Shown: positions 15,657-22,648 of the stretch, piece after piece | Position numbering within the stretch: position 1 is the first letter of the stretch | Layout of the letters: the number at the start of each line of letters is the position of its first letter | Assembly: GCA_027118455.1 (NCBI GenBank) | Contig: JAJAYZ010000049.1 | Location: 1-38,002 of the forward strand | Length of the DNA stretch: 38,002 nucleotides | Source: Actinomycetes bacterium | GTDB lineage: Bacteria > Actinomycetota > Actinomycetes > JAHEKZ01 | Direction: 5' to 3' | Notes under the pieces: generated by a model | What the model was told of the DNA's origin: nothing | The model's input: the letters and a program-made list of their open reading frames with translations, nothing else | Database searches by the model: none | Translations under genes and position numbers: made by a program

Positions 15657-15696
15657 GTGTGCGTCGACAGGTCCTATACGGCCACTCAACGCACAC
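15657..15696. terminator. inverted repeat between two convergent genes
   Basis: GTGTGCGT (15657-15664) and ACGCACAC (15689-15696) are perfect complements separated by 24 nt. They lie in the 82-nt gap between the NHL gene and the convergent acyl-CoA dehydrogenase gene. The place fits a bidirectional terminator, but there is no T-run and the loop is long. Confidence 0.3.
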
Positions 15697-15726
15697 AACG
15701 TTGACGGTGGGGCACCTGAAGGAGCG

Positions 15727-17550
15727 TCAGAAGGCGGAGTCGTCCAACTCCATGACGTCGAGGTCTGTTGCTTCCAAGACAGCGCGTTCGGCGCTCACAT
15801 GCGGCAGCACCTGGCGGCTGAACCACTGAGCGGCAGCGATCTTGCCGAGGTAGAACTCTCGGTCGGGCGCTGACACAGCACCCTTAAGTGCGTCAAGCGC
15901 CACCGTTGCCTGGCGCAGCAGCAGCCACGCGACAATGACGTCGCCGACGCTGAACAGGAGTCGCGTTGTGTTGAGACCGGCTCGGTAGATCTGTGACGCC
16001 TCGGTCCCCGATGCCATCGCGAAGCCGGCCATTGTGGTGATCATGGCCTGGACGTCCTGCAGGGCGGTGCCGAGCAACTGTCGCTCGCGTGCCAACTCGC
16101 TCCTTCCACTCATTGCCACAGCGCCGATCTCCTGGCCCAGTGCGGTGATCGCGCGGAACTGATCCTTGACCATCTTGCGGAAGAAGAGGTCAAGCCCCTG
16201 AATCGCCGTTGTTCCTTCGTAGAGCGTGTCGATCTTCGCGTCTCGGATGTACTGCTCGATCGGGTAGTCCTGCAGATACCCGGATCCGCCGAAGCACTGC
16301 AGCGACTCGGCGAGCAGCCCGTAGGACTTCTCCGACCCATACCCCTTAACGATGGGCAGCAAGAGGTCGTTGAGCGCGTGCTCGACGGAGGCGTCCTCAC
16401 CGGCAGCCTCCTTCACCTCCACGGCATCTTGCACCGAGGCGGCGTAGAGCATCAGGGCACGCAGCCCTTCGCTGTACGCCTTCTGCGTCATCAGTGACCG
16501 GCGCACATCAGGGTGATGAATGACCGTGACGCGGGGGGCAACCTTGTCGGACGCCTGTGTCAGGTCTGGTCCCTGCACTCGGGTCTTGGTGTACTCCAAC
16601 GCGTTGAGGTAACCGGCCGACAGTGTGGCGATTGCTTTGGTGCCGACCAGCATGCGTGCGTACTCGATCACCTTGAACATCTGCGCAATTCCGTCGTGCA
16701 CATCGCCGACGAGCCATCCAACGGCCGCTTCGCGGTCACCGAAAGTGAGTTCACAAGTTGCTGAGGCCTTCAGGCCCATCTTGTGTTCTACGTTGGTCGC
16801 GTAGACGCCATTGCGTTCGAGCAACTCACCGCTCGCCCAGTCGACGTGAAACTTCGGCACGATGAAGAGCGAGAGCCCCTTGGTACCACGACCAGCCCCC
16901 TCGGGACGGGCGAGCACCAAGTGGATGATGTTGTCGGTCATGTCGTGTTCGCCGGAGGTGATGAACCGTTTGACTCCGGTGATGTGCCACGAGCCATCCG
17001 GCTGCTGCGACGCGGTTGTCCGTCCAACGCCGACGTCGCTTCCGGCATCCGGCTCGGTGAGCACCATCGTTGCGCCCCAACGCTGCTGCGCCCACACTCG
17101 TGCCCACTGCTTCTGCTCGTCAGTGCCGAGGTCGTGGATCAGGCGTGCGAAGGCCGGCCCGGTGGAGTACATGTGGATGGCGGGGTTGGCACCCAGGACC
17201 ATCTCGGCGATCGCCCACCGTAGCGATGGTGGAACGAGGGTGCCGCCGAGTTCTTCGTTGAGGTCGAGGTCGGGCCAACCGCCTTCGGTGTAGGCGTGGA
17301 AGGCCTTGGCAAAGTCCTGCGGCATCGTGACGGTGTTCGTTGCTGGATCAAAGACCGGCGGTGTTCGATCGCCAGACGCGAAGGCGTCAGCGAGCGTTGT
17401 CGTTGCGAGGTGCTCGACCTCCCGCAGCAAGGAGCGCGCCGTTTCGGCGTCCATCTCGGCGTAGCGCCCGGCGCCGAGCATCTGGTCGCGGCGCAGCACT
17501 TCAAAGAGCATGAACTCGATGTCGCGCAGGTTTGCCTGGTAGTGGCCCAC
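15727..17550 (-). CDS. fadE5: acyl-CoA dehydrogenase, FadE5-like
   Basis: This 607-residue flavoprotein dehydrogenates acyl-CoA to enoyl-CoA and passes electrons to ETF. The N-terminus (MGHYQANLRD..FMLFEVL) and the long form of about 600 residues closely resemble mycobacterial FadE5. Motifs seen are GTDEQKQWA, TEPDAGSDVG (165-174), FGGSGYLQDYPIEQYIRDAKID (about 420-441) and YEGTTAIQ (444-451) with a catalytic-base-position Glu445. FadE5 types accept a wide chain range; this is known of the family, not shown here. The start GTG 17550 is behind AGGAAGG. Two overlapping inverted repeats lie 20-45 nt upstream. It is functionally linked to the EtfD-like gene at 33602-35776. Confidence 0.85.
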   Translation of the reverse strand: MGHYQANLRDIEFMLFEVLRRDQMLGAGRYAEMDAETARSLLREVEHLATTTLADAFASGDRTPPVFDPATNTVTMPQDFAKAFHAYTEGGWPDLDLNEELGGTLVPPSLRWAIAEMVLGANPAIHMYSTGPAFARLIHDLGTDEQKQWARVWAQQRWGATMVLTEPDAGSDVGVGRTTASQQPDGSWHITGVKRFITSGEHDMTDNIIHLVLARPEGAGRGTKGLSLFIVPKFHVDWASGELLERNGVYATNVEHKMGLKASATCELTFGDREAAVGWLVGDVHDGIAQMFKVIEYARMLVGTKAIATLSAGYLNALEYTKTRVQGPDLTQASDKVAPRVTVIHHPDVRRSLMTQKAYSEGLRALMLYAASVQDAVEVKEAAGEDASVEHALNDLLLPIVKGYGSEKSYGLLAESLQCFGGSGYLQDYPIEQYIRDAKIDTLYEGTTAIQGLDLFFRKMVKDQFRAITALGQEIGAVAMSGRSELARERQLLGTALQDVQAMITTMAGFAMASGTEASQIYRAGLNTTRLLFSVGDVIVAWLLLRQATVALDALKGAVSAPDREFYLGKIAAAQWFSRQVLPHVSAERAVLEATDLDVMELDDSAF

Positions 17551-17569
17551 GGCTCAGCCTTCCTGATGC

Positions 17570-17595
17570 TACTGGTCAGTAACTTCTATGTTACT
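17570..17595 (-). promoter_or_regulatory. two overlapping inverted repeats upstream of the acyl-CoA dehydrogenase gene
   Basis: TACTG-GT-CAGTA (17570-17581) is a perfect inverted repeat. AGTAAC-TTCTAT-GTTACT (17578-17595) is a second perfect one, sharing four bases with the first. They sit 20-45 nt before the GTG at 17550, in the likely core promoter (minus strand). Such dyads are the usual sites of TetR-type regulators of fatty-acid genes. No such regulator is in the window, so the binding protein is unknown. Confidence 0.5.
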
Positions 17596-17759
17596 CGTCG
17601 GTAGGCCACAATGCGTCCTTGAGCGGATGCCTGGCCTAACTGGACACTTTCGTCGCCACCCGTAACGCCTTCGTAACGGCGCTTGGAGCACCGTGGTGGC
17701 GTCGGTCGCCTTCGGCTGGCCATGTCGAGAGCGCCAGTGAGGAGTTGAGGGAGCCCGTG

Positions 17760-17984
17760 ATGGTTCGAGGCAATTGGCTGGCCGACTCGCATCCGGCAAC
17801 CGCCGCACGGTCTCAGTTCGACGGCAGGCACTTCGATGCATTGCACATCGACGAATCGTTTGGTCAGTCCCTTCGCAACGAGGTGGACCACGACACGATG
17901 AGCAGGAATCTGGTCTTGGAGGTCGAACAGACGTTGGCACCGGCCGACGTCTGTGTCTGGATACCATCGGAGCGTCGGTCATGA
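17760..17984 (+). CDS. small soluble protein resembling the C-terminus of the next gene product
   Basis: The 74-residue protein is encoded from ATG 17760 behind GAGGGAG and ends in an ATGA overlap with the next gene. Its segment HFDALHIDESFGQSLRNEVD...TLAPADVCVW lines up without gaps with QFDGHRSVEEFGARLRDQV...TLQPTTVRVW at the C-terminus of the neighbour. About 17 of 44 positions are identical. In related membrane sensors this region links the membrane domain to a cytoplasmic output domain. It is either the remnant of a lost upstream paralogue or a stand-alone helper domain; the intact ribosome site and coupling favour expression. There is no catalytic motif. Confidence 0.55.
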   Translation: MVRGNWLADSHPATAARSQFDGRHFDALHIDESFGQSLRNEVDHDTMSRNLVLEVEQTLAPADVCVWIPSERRS

Positions 17985-19153
17985 AGGGCAGGTTAGGTGG
18001 ACACGATCTGCGACCCGTCAGTGTCGCGCTGTTCCTGATCGGCGTGCTCAGCCTGACGGTGGAGTGGGCCGTTGGCATCTCTGCGGGACTCGTGATCCCG
18101 TTGGAGCCGGCCGTTGGTACGGCGGCGCTCCTTCCCGCGATGCTGGTGGGACTGGTGATCAGCCTGCGTCGCCCGCAGCTGGTCATCGGTCCGCTTGTGG
18201 TGGCACTCGGCGCCTCTCCTGCGGTGACGTTTGGGCTGGAGGCATGGGCCGCAAACCTCGAGGTCGACCCCCGGCCCGGGGCGCAGGTGGCCGCGTGGAT
18301 CGCCGCAGGTTCGTGGATCTGGTTCTACGTCTGGCCAGCCTTGATCGCGGTGTACTTCCCCGATGGCCGGCTGCCAGGTCCACGCTGGTGGCCGGTGGCT
18401 GGTGGCCTCATGGTGCTCCCCGCCGTCATGCAGGTTGGCTTCACCCTCGACCCCACGACCTATGGTGAGGACAGCATCCCGGGTGGCCCACCGGCCGCGT
18501 TGGAGATCGACCACCTCCCGGCTGTCGTGGGCGTACTTCTGCTGAGCTTCCTCGGACTGCTCATCGCGGCTGTGACGTCTCTGGTGCGTCGGTATCGCCG
18601 GGGCGACACCGTGACACGGCTGCAGATCCGTTGGCTGGCGGCGGGGGCTGCGGCCTTCCCGATCACACTCGTGACGGGCTGGATCGTGTCGCTGCCAACG
18701 GGGGGGTGGTCGAGTTTCTTTCTGCTGGGACTTGCGCTTGGTGCCCTGACGATGCCGGTGTCCATCGCAATTGCCGTGTTGCGGCACGGGCTGTGGGACC
18801 TGGGCCGGCTGGTCTCCCGGACCACCGCGTACCTGGCTGTCACCCTTTCGCTGGCGGCCACCTACGCCTTGGTGGTCTCCGCGATGTCGTGGGTGCTTCC
18901 CGGGGAGTCATCGGTGGTTGTCGCTGTTGCGACGCTCATCGTGGCGGCGGCCTTCCGTCCGCTGCTGAGAAGGGTCCAGCAGCAGGTCGACCGGCGCTTC
19001 AACCGCGAGCAGTTCGACGGCCACCGCAGCGTGGAGGAGTTCGGGGCACGGCTCCGCGACCAGGTTCACCCCGATGACGTCGTGGTCGACCTCGTGGATG
19101 TTCTGACACGCACACTGCAGCCGACGACGGTAAGGGTGTGGCGCAGCCCGTAG
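17981..19153 (+). CDS. polytopic membrane protein with sensor-kinase-like C-terminal linker
   Basis: The 390-residue protein has about ten hydrophobic segments. It ends in a cytoplasmic stretch of about 60 residues (VQQQVDRRFNREQFDG...FGARLRDQV..DL.....RTLQPTTVRVW). The RRFNRE.FD....V..FA..LRDQVD pattern is common in actinobacterial sensor histidine kinases just before the dimerisation/kinase part. Here the protein stops after it, so no kinase domain is present. The start ATG 17981 overlaps the previous stop; an upstream extension to 17774 in the same frame overlaps the small gene and is rejected. It may sense a membrane signal and act through a partner, perhaps the small protein upstream. 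Function unknown. Confidence 0.6.
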   Translation: MKGRLGGHDLRPVSVALFLIGVLSLTVEWAVGISAGLVIPLEPAVGTAALLPAMLVGLVISLRRPQLVIGPLVVALGASPAVTFGLEAWAANLEVDPRPGAQVAAWIAAGSWIWFYVWPALIAVYFPDGRLPGPRWWPVAGGLMVLPAVMQVGFTLDPTTYGEDSIPGGPPAALEIDHLPAVVGVLLLSFLGLLIAAVTSLVRRYRRGDTVTRLQIRWLAAGAAAFPITLVTGWIVSLPTGGWSSFFLLGLALGALTMPVSIAIAVLRHGLWDLGRLVSRTTAYLAVTLSLAATYALVVSAMSWVLPGESSVVVAVATLIVAAAFRPLLRRVQQQVDRRFNREQFDGHRSVEEFGARLRDQVHPDDVVVDLVDVLTRTLQPTTVRVWRSP

Positions 19154-19257
19154 GATCGCCGTCGTGCCTCGCGGTCGGCGTCCCCATGAGCGGATACACC
19201 AGATGGCTATCACGAACTTGAGGCGGGATCGCCACTGCTGCGGGGGCGATGCCGACG

Positions 19258-20070
19258 TCAGCAGGAACGGTAGACGTAACTCTTGGATCCGGGAGCGGTG
19301 ACCTTGCGGTCGCGCAGGATGATCGAGAGCTCATCACCCCAGCGCTGACACGAGTACTTGAAATCTTGCGACCGGTATTCGATGACGTACACCTGGTCTG
19401 CGTAGTCGGCCGTGTAGGCGCTGCACTCCCTGTAGCGCCCGCACTCCTCAGCGACGGCGAAGTCGAAGCCGGCCGCCGTGCCTTGCTGAGTCTGGCCGGC
19501 TGCGTTCTTCTGCCCGATGGCCAGACCCGCGGCATGGGCACGATCGATAATGAGCTTGGCGTACGCGAATGCCTGATCGCGAGTGAGCCGCCCGCCCGAC
19601 CGCGTCCACGAGTCGAGGTTGTCCGGCTCGATCGCCCCGAAGCCGTCGTCGGCACACCCGGTGATCCAGCCGTTGATGATGCCGGCAAGCTCGTCGCGCT
19701 TGTCCGCGGTGCTGATGTCGAAGAGGATCTCGCCCCAGTAACTGTCGACGACGTAGCCGCCGCCGTCCTTCTTGAGCAGCAGGTCGTCATGGTTGTTCTT
19801 CCACCACTTCGCCGCGTCCGGCTGCGTCTGGTACGCGTTGATGTAACACATCGTGTAACCGTCAGCCAGTGGCGCCTCGGTGCGGTCGCGCGACACGAGC
19901 GTCACCCCGTCGCGAGGGTCATACGGCTTGCCGATCTGGTAGTCCCACTTCGCGTTGGCGGTGGGCAGCACCGGGTCTTCCGCCGCCTGTGAAGCCGGTG
20001 CGTAAACGACACCGGTACAGCCGACAACGGCAACAAGCGTTGCAGTCGCCAATCCGAGCACGCGTCCCAT
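19258..20070 (-). CDS. secreted GH114-type (endo-alpha-1,4-polygalactosaminidase-like) protein
   Basis: The 270-residue protein has a signal sequence. There is a possible lipobox VVGC (Cys18), or alternatively an AxA cleavage site near residue 30. A TIM-barrel-like domain of the TM1410/GH114 family follows. Blocks seen are AKWDYQIGKP (40-49), GYTMCYINAYQT (71-82), GFGAIEPDNLDSW (143-155), LAIGQKNA (183-190) and FAVAEECGRYREC (204-216). GH114 enzymes cleave galactosaminogalactan-type polysaccharide; several family members are uncharacterised, so the substrate is open. The start ATG 20070 follows GAGGAAAG. It converges with the membrane protein gene, and the 104-nt gap shows no clear terminator. 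A 41-codon gene follows upstream on the same strand. Confidence 0.75.
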   Translation of the reverse strand: MGRVLGLATATLVAVVGCTGVVYAPASQAAEDPVLPTANAKWDYQIGKPYDPRDGVTLVSRDRTEAPLADGYTMCYINAYQTQPDAAKWWKNNHDDLLLKKDGGGYVVDSYWGEILFDISTADKRDELAGIINGWITGCADDGFGAIEPDNLDSWTRSGGRLTRDQAFAYAKLIIDRAHAAGLAIGQKNAAGQTQQGTAAGFDFAVAEECGRYRECSAYTADYADQVYVIEYRSQDFKYSCQRWGDELSIILRDRKVTAPGSKSYVYRSC

Positions 20071-20170
20071 GGGGGCCCACTTTCCTCGCCACTTCTACCT
20101 TCGGCGCGCTGGCCGGGCAAGGCGTTGCGCCCTCTGGGTGACTCTGCTTTCGGCAAGGAGTGGTGAGGAC

Positions 20171-20296
20171 TCAGCTGCTGACTGTCTGCGTCTCAGAGCT
20201 CCCCGAGGGCTCAGACCACGTCTTGTAGAGGCGCCATACGCCCAGGGCGGCGCTGGCGGCGGCGGTGACGATGGTGATAGCGCGGATGATCTTCAT
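20171..20296 (-). CDS. 41-residue single-pass membrane peptide
   Basis: A short frame starts at ATG 20296, directly behind a strong ribosome site (GAGGGAGA, spacing about 4-5), and ends at TGA 20171-20173. The product begins MKIIRAITIVTAAASAALGV, continues WRLYKTWSEP and ends in a Ser/Thr-rich tail. One hydrophobic helix with basic residues at the N-terminus and just after it fits a single-pass membrane peptide. It lies upstream of the GH114-type gene on the same strand with a gap of 100 nt, so the two could share a transcript. No family was recognised. Confidence 0.6.
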   Translation of the reverse strand: MKIIRAITIVTAAASAALGVWRLYKTWSEPSGSSETQTVSS

Positions 20297-20403
20297 GGGA
20301 TCTCCCTCAAGAGGCGAAGTGGTCCGCGCGGTTATCCCCGGTGATCACTTGAGCCAAACATGCGCACGGTTCGGAGGCGAGGGAGAGCCAGAAGCACGTT
20401 TGG

Positions 20404-20420
20404 ACCCAGTTGAGCTGGGT
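20404..20420 (+). promoter_or_regulatory. small hairpin/dyad ahead of the short-chain dehydrogenase gene
   Basis: ACCCAG-TTGAG-CTGGGT is a perfect 6-bp stem with a 5-nt loop. It ends 38 nt before the ATG at 20459, between the divergent 41-residue gene and the dehydrogenase gene. It could be an operator or a leader hairpin; nothing identifies it further. Confidence 0.3.
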
Positions 20421-20458
20421 AGTTAAAGGTGAAAAAGAGGACATCACGAGGAGGCCGT

Positions 20459-21205
20459 ATGAATGCCCTGGATTTTGACGGTAAGACCGCGATCGTCACC
20501 GGAGCTGGGTCCGGCATCGGTGAGGCGTGCGCAAAGTTGCTCGCTGAGCGCGGAGCAAGAGTGGTGGCTGCTGACGTGAATGTTGAGGCGGCGCAGAAAG
20601 TGGCCGAGAGCATCGGCAACGGAGCCGTGGCGACGTCGGTGGACGTGTCAGACCCGGACTCCTGCCGAGCGATGGTCGAGTTCACCGTCGGGAAGTTCGG
20701 TGGCCTGGACGTCGCTGTCAACAACGCTGGTATTGCTGGCGAGCAAGTCCCGACGGCCGACGTGAGCATTGATGGCTGGCGCAAGGTGATCTCGGTCAAC
20801 CTCGACGGTGTCTTCTACTGCATGAAGTACGAGTTACCGGTGATGGCGAATCGCTCAGGCGGCGTCATCGTGAACATGGCATCGATCCTGGGCTCAGTGG
20901 GATTCCGCAACTCCGTCGCGTATGTAGCGGCCAAGCATGGTGTCGTCGGGCTCACCCAGGCATCGGCGTTGGAGTACGCCTCCTCCGGCGTTCGCGTCGT
21001 GGCGGTCGGTCCTGGGTTCATCAGCACTCCACTGCTGGAGGCGGCACCCAAAGAGGTGCTGGACGGGCTCTCGAGTCTGCACCCGTTGGGCCGTCTCGGG
21101 CGCAGCGAAGAGGTCGCCGAACTCGTGGGCTTCCTCGCTAGCGATCGAGCGTCGAACATCACCGGTTCATATCACGTCGTGGACGGTGGCTACTTGGCGC
21201 AGTAG
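20459..21205 (+). CDS. short-chain dehydrogenase/reductase
   Basis: This 248-residue classical SDR is an NAD(P)-dependent oxidoreductase of a hydroxy/oxo substrate. Seen are the cofactor motif TGAGSGIG (14-21), the acidic residue at the end of beta-2 in VVAADV (favouring NAD), NNAG (88-91), the catalytic Ser about 142 in NMASILGS, and YVAAK (155-159). The C-terminal part GRLGRSEEVAELVGFLASD..ITG...VDGGY is standard. The start ATG 20459 is set by GAGGAGG at 20448-20454; a GTG 30 nt upstream is in frame but lacks such a site. The substrate is unknown. It is the last intact gene before the tRNA-bounded island. Confidence 0.88.
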   Translation: MNALDFDGKTAIVTGAGSGIGEACAKLLAERGARVVAADVNVEAAQKVAESIGNGAVATSVDVSDPDSCRAMVEFTVGKFGGLDVAVNNAGIAGEQVPTADVSIDGWRKVISVNLDGVFYCMKYELPVMANRSGGVIVNMASILGSVGFRNSVAYVAAKHGVVGLTQASALEYASSGVRVVAVGPGFISTPLLEAAPKEVLDGLSSLHPLGRLGRSEEVAELVGFLASDRASNITGSYHVVDGGYLAQ

Positions 21206-21685
21206 AGCAGGCGACGCAGTGCAGCTCTGGAAACGAGGAGCGCCAGCCCAACAGCGTCACTACACGAAGCCGCCAAGGCCCACCGCATCGCCAAGCAAGA
21301 AGTCGATGAAAGCGTGCAGGCTGAGTTTGCTGCCTTCCGGGACCGCCCACCGGAGCGCCGCCGCCATAAGTTTTCCTCGCCGAGTAGCGCTGCCCCGCGG
21401 AATCTTGGTGACCCGAGCCTTGACGATGAGCCCCAACTTTAGTGCAACCTTGAACAGGACTCCCGTCATCAGCGACAGCGTGAATGTGTCGCTGATGACC
21501 GGAGGGGCGCACTCGATAGCGAGATTGAGGACGACGACCTAGACGAATACGTCGATGATGTCGGCAGAGCGTGAACGCGCAACTTCGAAGGCACCGTCTT
21601 AGGTCGCGACATAGGTCGGTGGTTTCAGCGTGCCAGTGGTGATTGCGCGGTCCCGCCGACGCCCCCTGTGCAAATGCGAGTGAGC
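21206..21685. other. 480-bp stretch without a convincing gene, left of the island
   Basis: No intact gene is seen. A plus-strand frame without a start codon, open from the SDR stop to TAG 21440-21442, reads LHEAAKAHRIAKQEVDESVQ and then AEFAAFRDRPPERRRHK. It looks protein-like and may be a gene remnant. A minus-strand frame at 21260-21469 is open but unrecognised. A perfect 13-bp hairpin lies at 21465-21499. Confidence 0.5.
21465..21499. repeat. perfect 13-bp inverted repeat (hairpin)
   Basis: GTCATCAGCGACA (21465-21477) and TGTCGCTGATGAC (21487-21499) are exact complements around a 9-nt loop. The hairpin lies in gene-poor DNA about 190 bp left of the tRNA fragment. No T-run follows on either side, so a plain terminator is doubtful. 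Confidence 0.85.
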
Positions 21686-21739
21686 CTGGGAGCGGGTGAC
21701 GAGAATCGAACTCGCACTGTCAGTTTGGGAAGCTGATGT
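21686..21739 (-). repeat. left att-like copy: displaced 3' fragment of tRNA-Gly
   Basis: It is identical to 32484-32537 except for T instead of C at 21724. It holds the last 49 nt of the tRNA (minus strand): 3' acceptor strand, T arm, variable loop, and anticodon loop and stem. The 5' 22 nt (acceptor 5' strand, D arm) are missing, so it cannot make a tRNA. The mismatch would also weaken the anticodon stem. Confidence 0.9.
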
Positions 21740-21969
21740 CGTTGATCTTGCCACGGTGAGTCGTCAGCAGGTCAGCGCACCAAACGAAGTTGGTCTGGCC
21801 GAGAGGGCAACGAACCGTGCCACGTGTGCCACTCGGGCCGTGAACGGACCGCGTCGACGCCTTCGGCTTGGGTCAAGGTCACGTGCGGCAAGTGCGACCG
21901 TCACGACCGGGCCCGCCAACACTGCCATTCGACTCATCCAGTCTCCTTGGGTGACGTTGCGTCCTGTAA

Positions 21970-22290
21970 ACCTGCAGCAAACCCGACAGCACCAGCTCCT
22001 ACCCGTCGACCTCAGCCGACGGGCGCTTCGTGGCCTTTCCATCAGACGCTTCGAACCTGGTCGGCGTCGACACCAATGCCTTCACGGATGTGTTTGTGTA
22101 TGACCAGTCCACGCACACGACGCGTCGGGTCAGTATTAGCTCGGTCGGGTCACAGGGCAACAGTGGCAGCGGGTACCCGTCCATCTCAGCCGACGGGCGG
22201 TTCGTGGCCTTCACCTCAGACGCGTAAAACCTCGTCAGAGGTGACACCAACGGCACCGCGGATGTGTTCGTGCGTGGTCCGCTTCCGTGA
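21970..22290 (+). pseudogene. remnant of a PD40/TolB-type beta-propeller gene
   Basis: A frame with no start, directly after an in-frame TAA (21967-21969), encodes two propeller-type repeats. They are SSYPSTSADGRFVAFPSDASNLVGVDTNAFTDVFVYD and, about 45 residues on, GYPSISADGRFVAFTSDA. A TAA (22225-22227) interrupts the second at the position where the first has Ser. The frame then continues NLVRGDTNGTADVFVRGPLP to TGA 22288-22290. S.DGRFVAF.SDA.NLV..DTN...DVFVYD is the classic repeat of secreted actinobacterial PD40 proteins. The rest of the gene is missing, so this is a decayed fragment just inside the left island edge. Confidence 0.75.
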
Positions 22291-22648
22291 GGGCACCCAT
22301 TGAGTAATCTCCGGCACCAGAGTAGAACGGTGTCACCGATTTGCCCACCATCATCGCGCCCACGACCGAGCGATGAAGATCGCAGGGCCCGCTGCAGCAC
22401 TGAATCACGGTCACTCCGCTGCCACGTCAATCGGGCGCTGGGGGCTGTGCGGTTGTGCCCGGCTCCTTGGCCATCGGGCATCACGCGCGGACCGAGGACA
22501 CGCCCCTGACACCTGCTCGAGATCGGCATGTTCACGCGGGAGTAACGCTTCGGTATCGATCGGCACCCGGACCCCTCCGAGCAGTGCGGGCCAGGTCCGC
22601 TGCTGACAAGATCAGTAAATCGTCGACCCTCTGACCTGGGATGGACAT
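22291..22648. other. 358-bp gene-free stretch ahead of the importer operon
   Basis: No supported gene is present. An imperfect hairpin with AGCAG/CTGCT arms, extended by CGG/CCG, lies at about 22580-22604, some 45 nt before the importer start. It could be a leader structure. I see no clear -10/-35 pair and no known riboswitch. Confidence 0.4.

Noticed and set aside
17774..17980. Upstream extension of the ten-helix membrane protein
   Set aside because: The same DNA encodes the better-supported 74-residue protein in another frame, and ATG 17981 is coupled to its stop.
20937..21542. 201-codon plus-strand frame across the SDR end
   Set aside because: It reads the SDR gene out of frame, and the rest has no similarity.
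21686..21739. Second tRNA-Gly gene
   Set aside because: The D arm and the 5' acceptor strand are missing and the anticodon stem has a mismatch, so it is only a 3' fragment.
21764..21937. 57-codon minus-strand frame with a ribosome-site-like AAGGAGA
   Set aside because: The product starts like a short signal peptide but becomes Arg-rich and unrecognisable. It lies in decayed DNA and is too weak to annotate.
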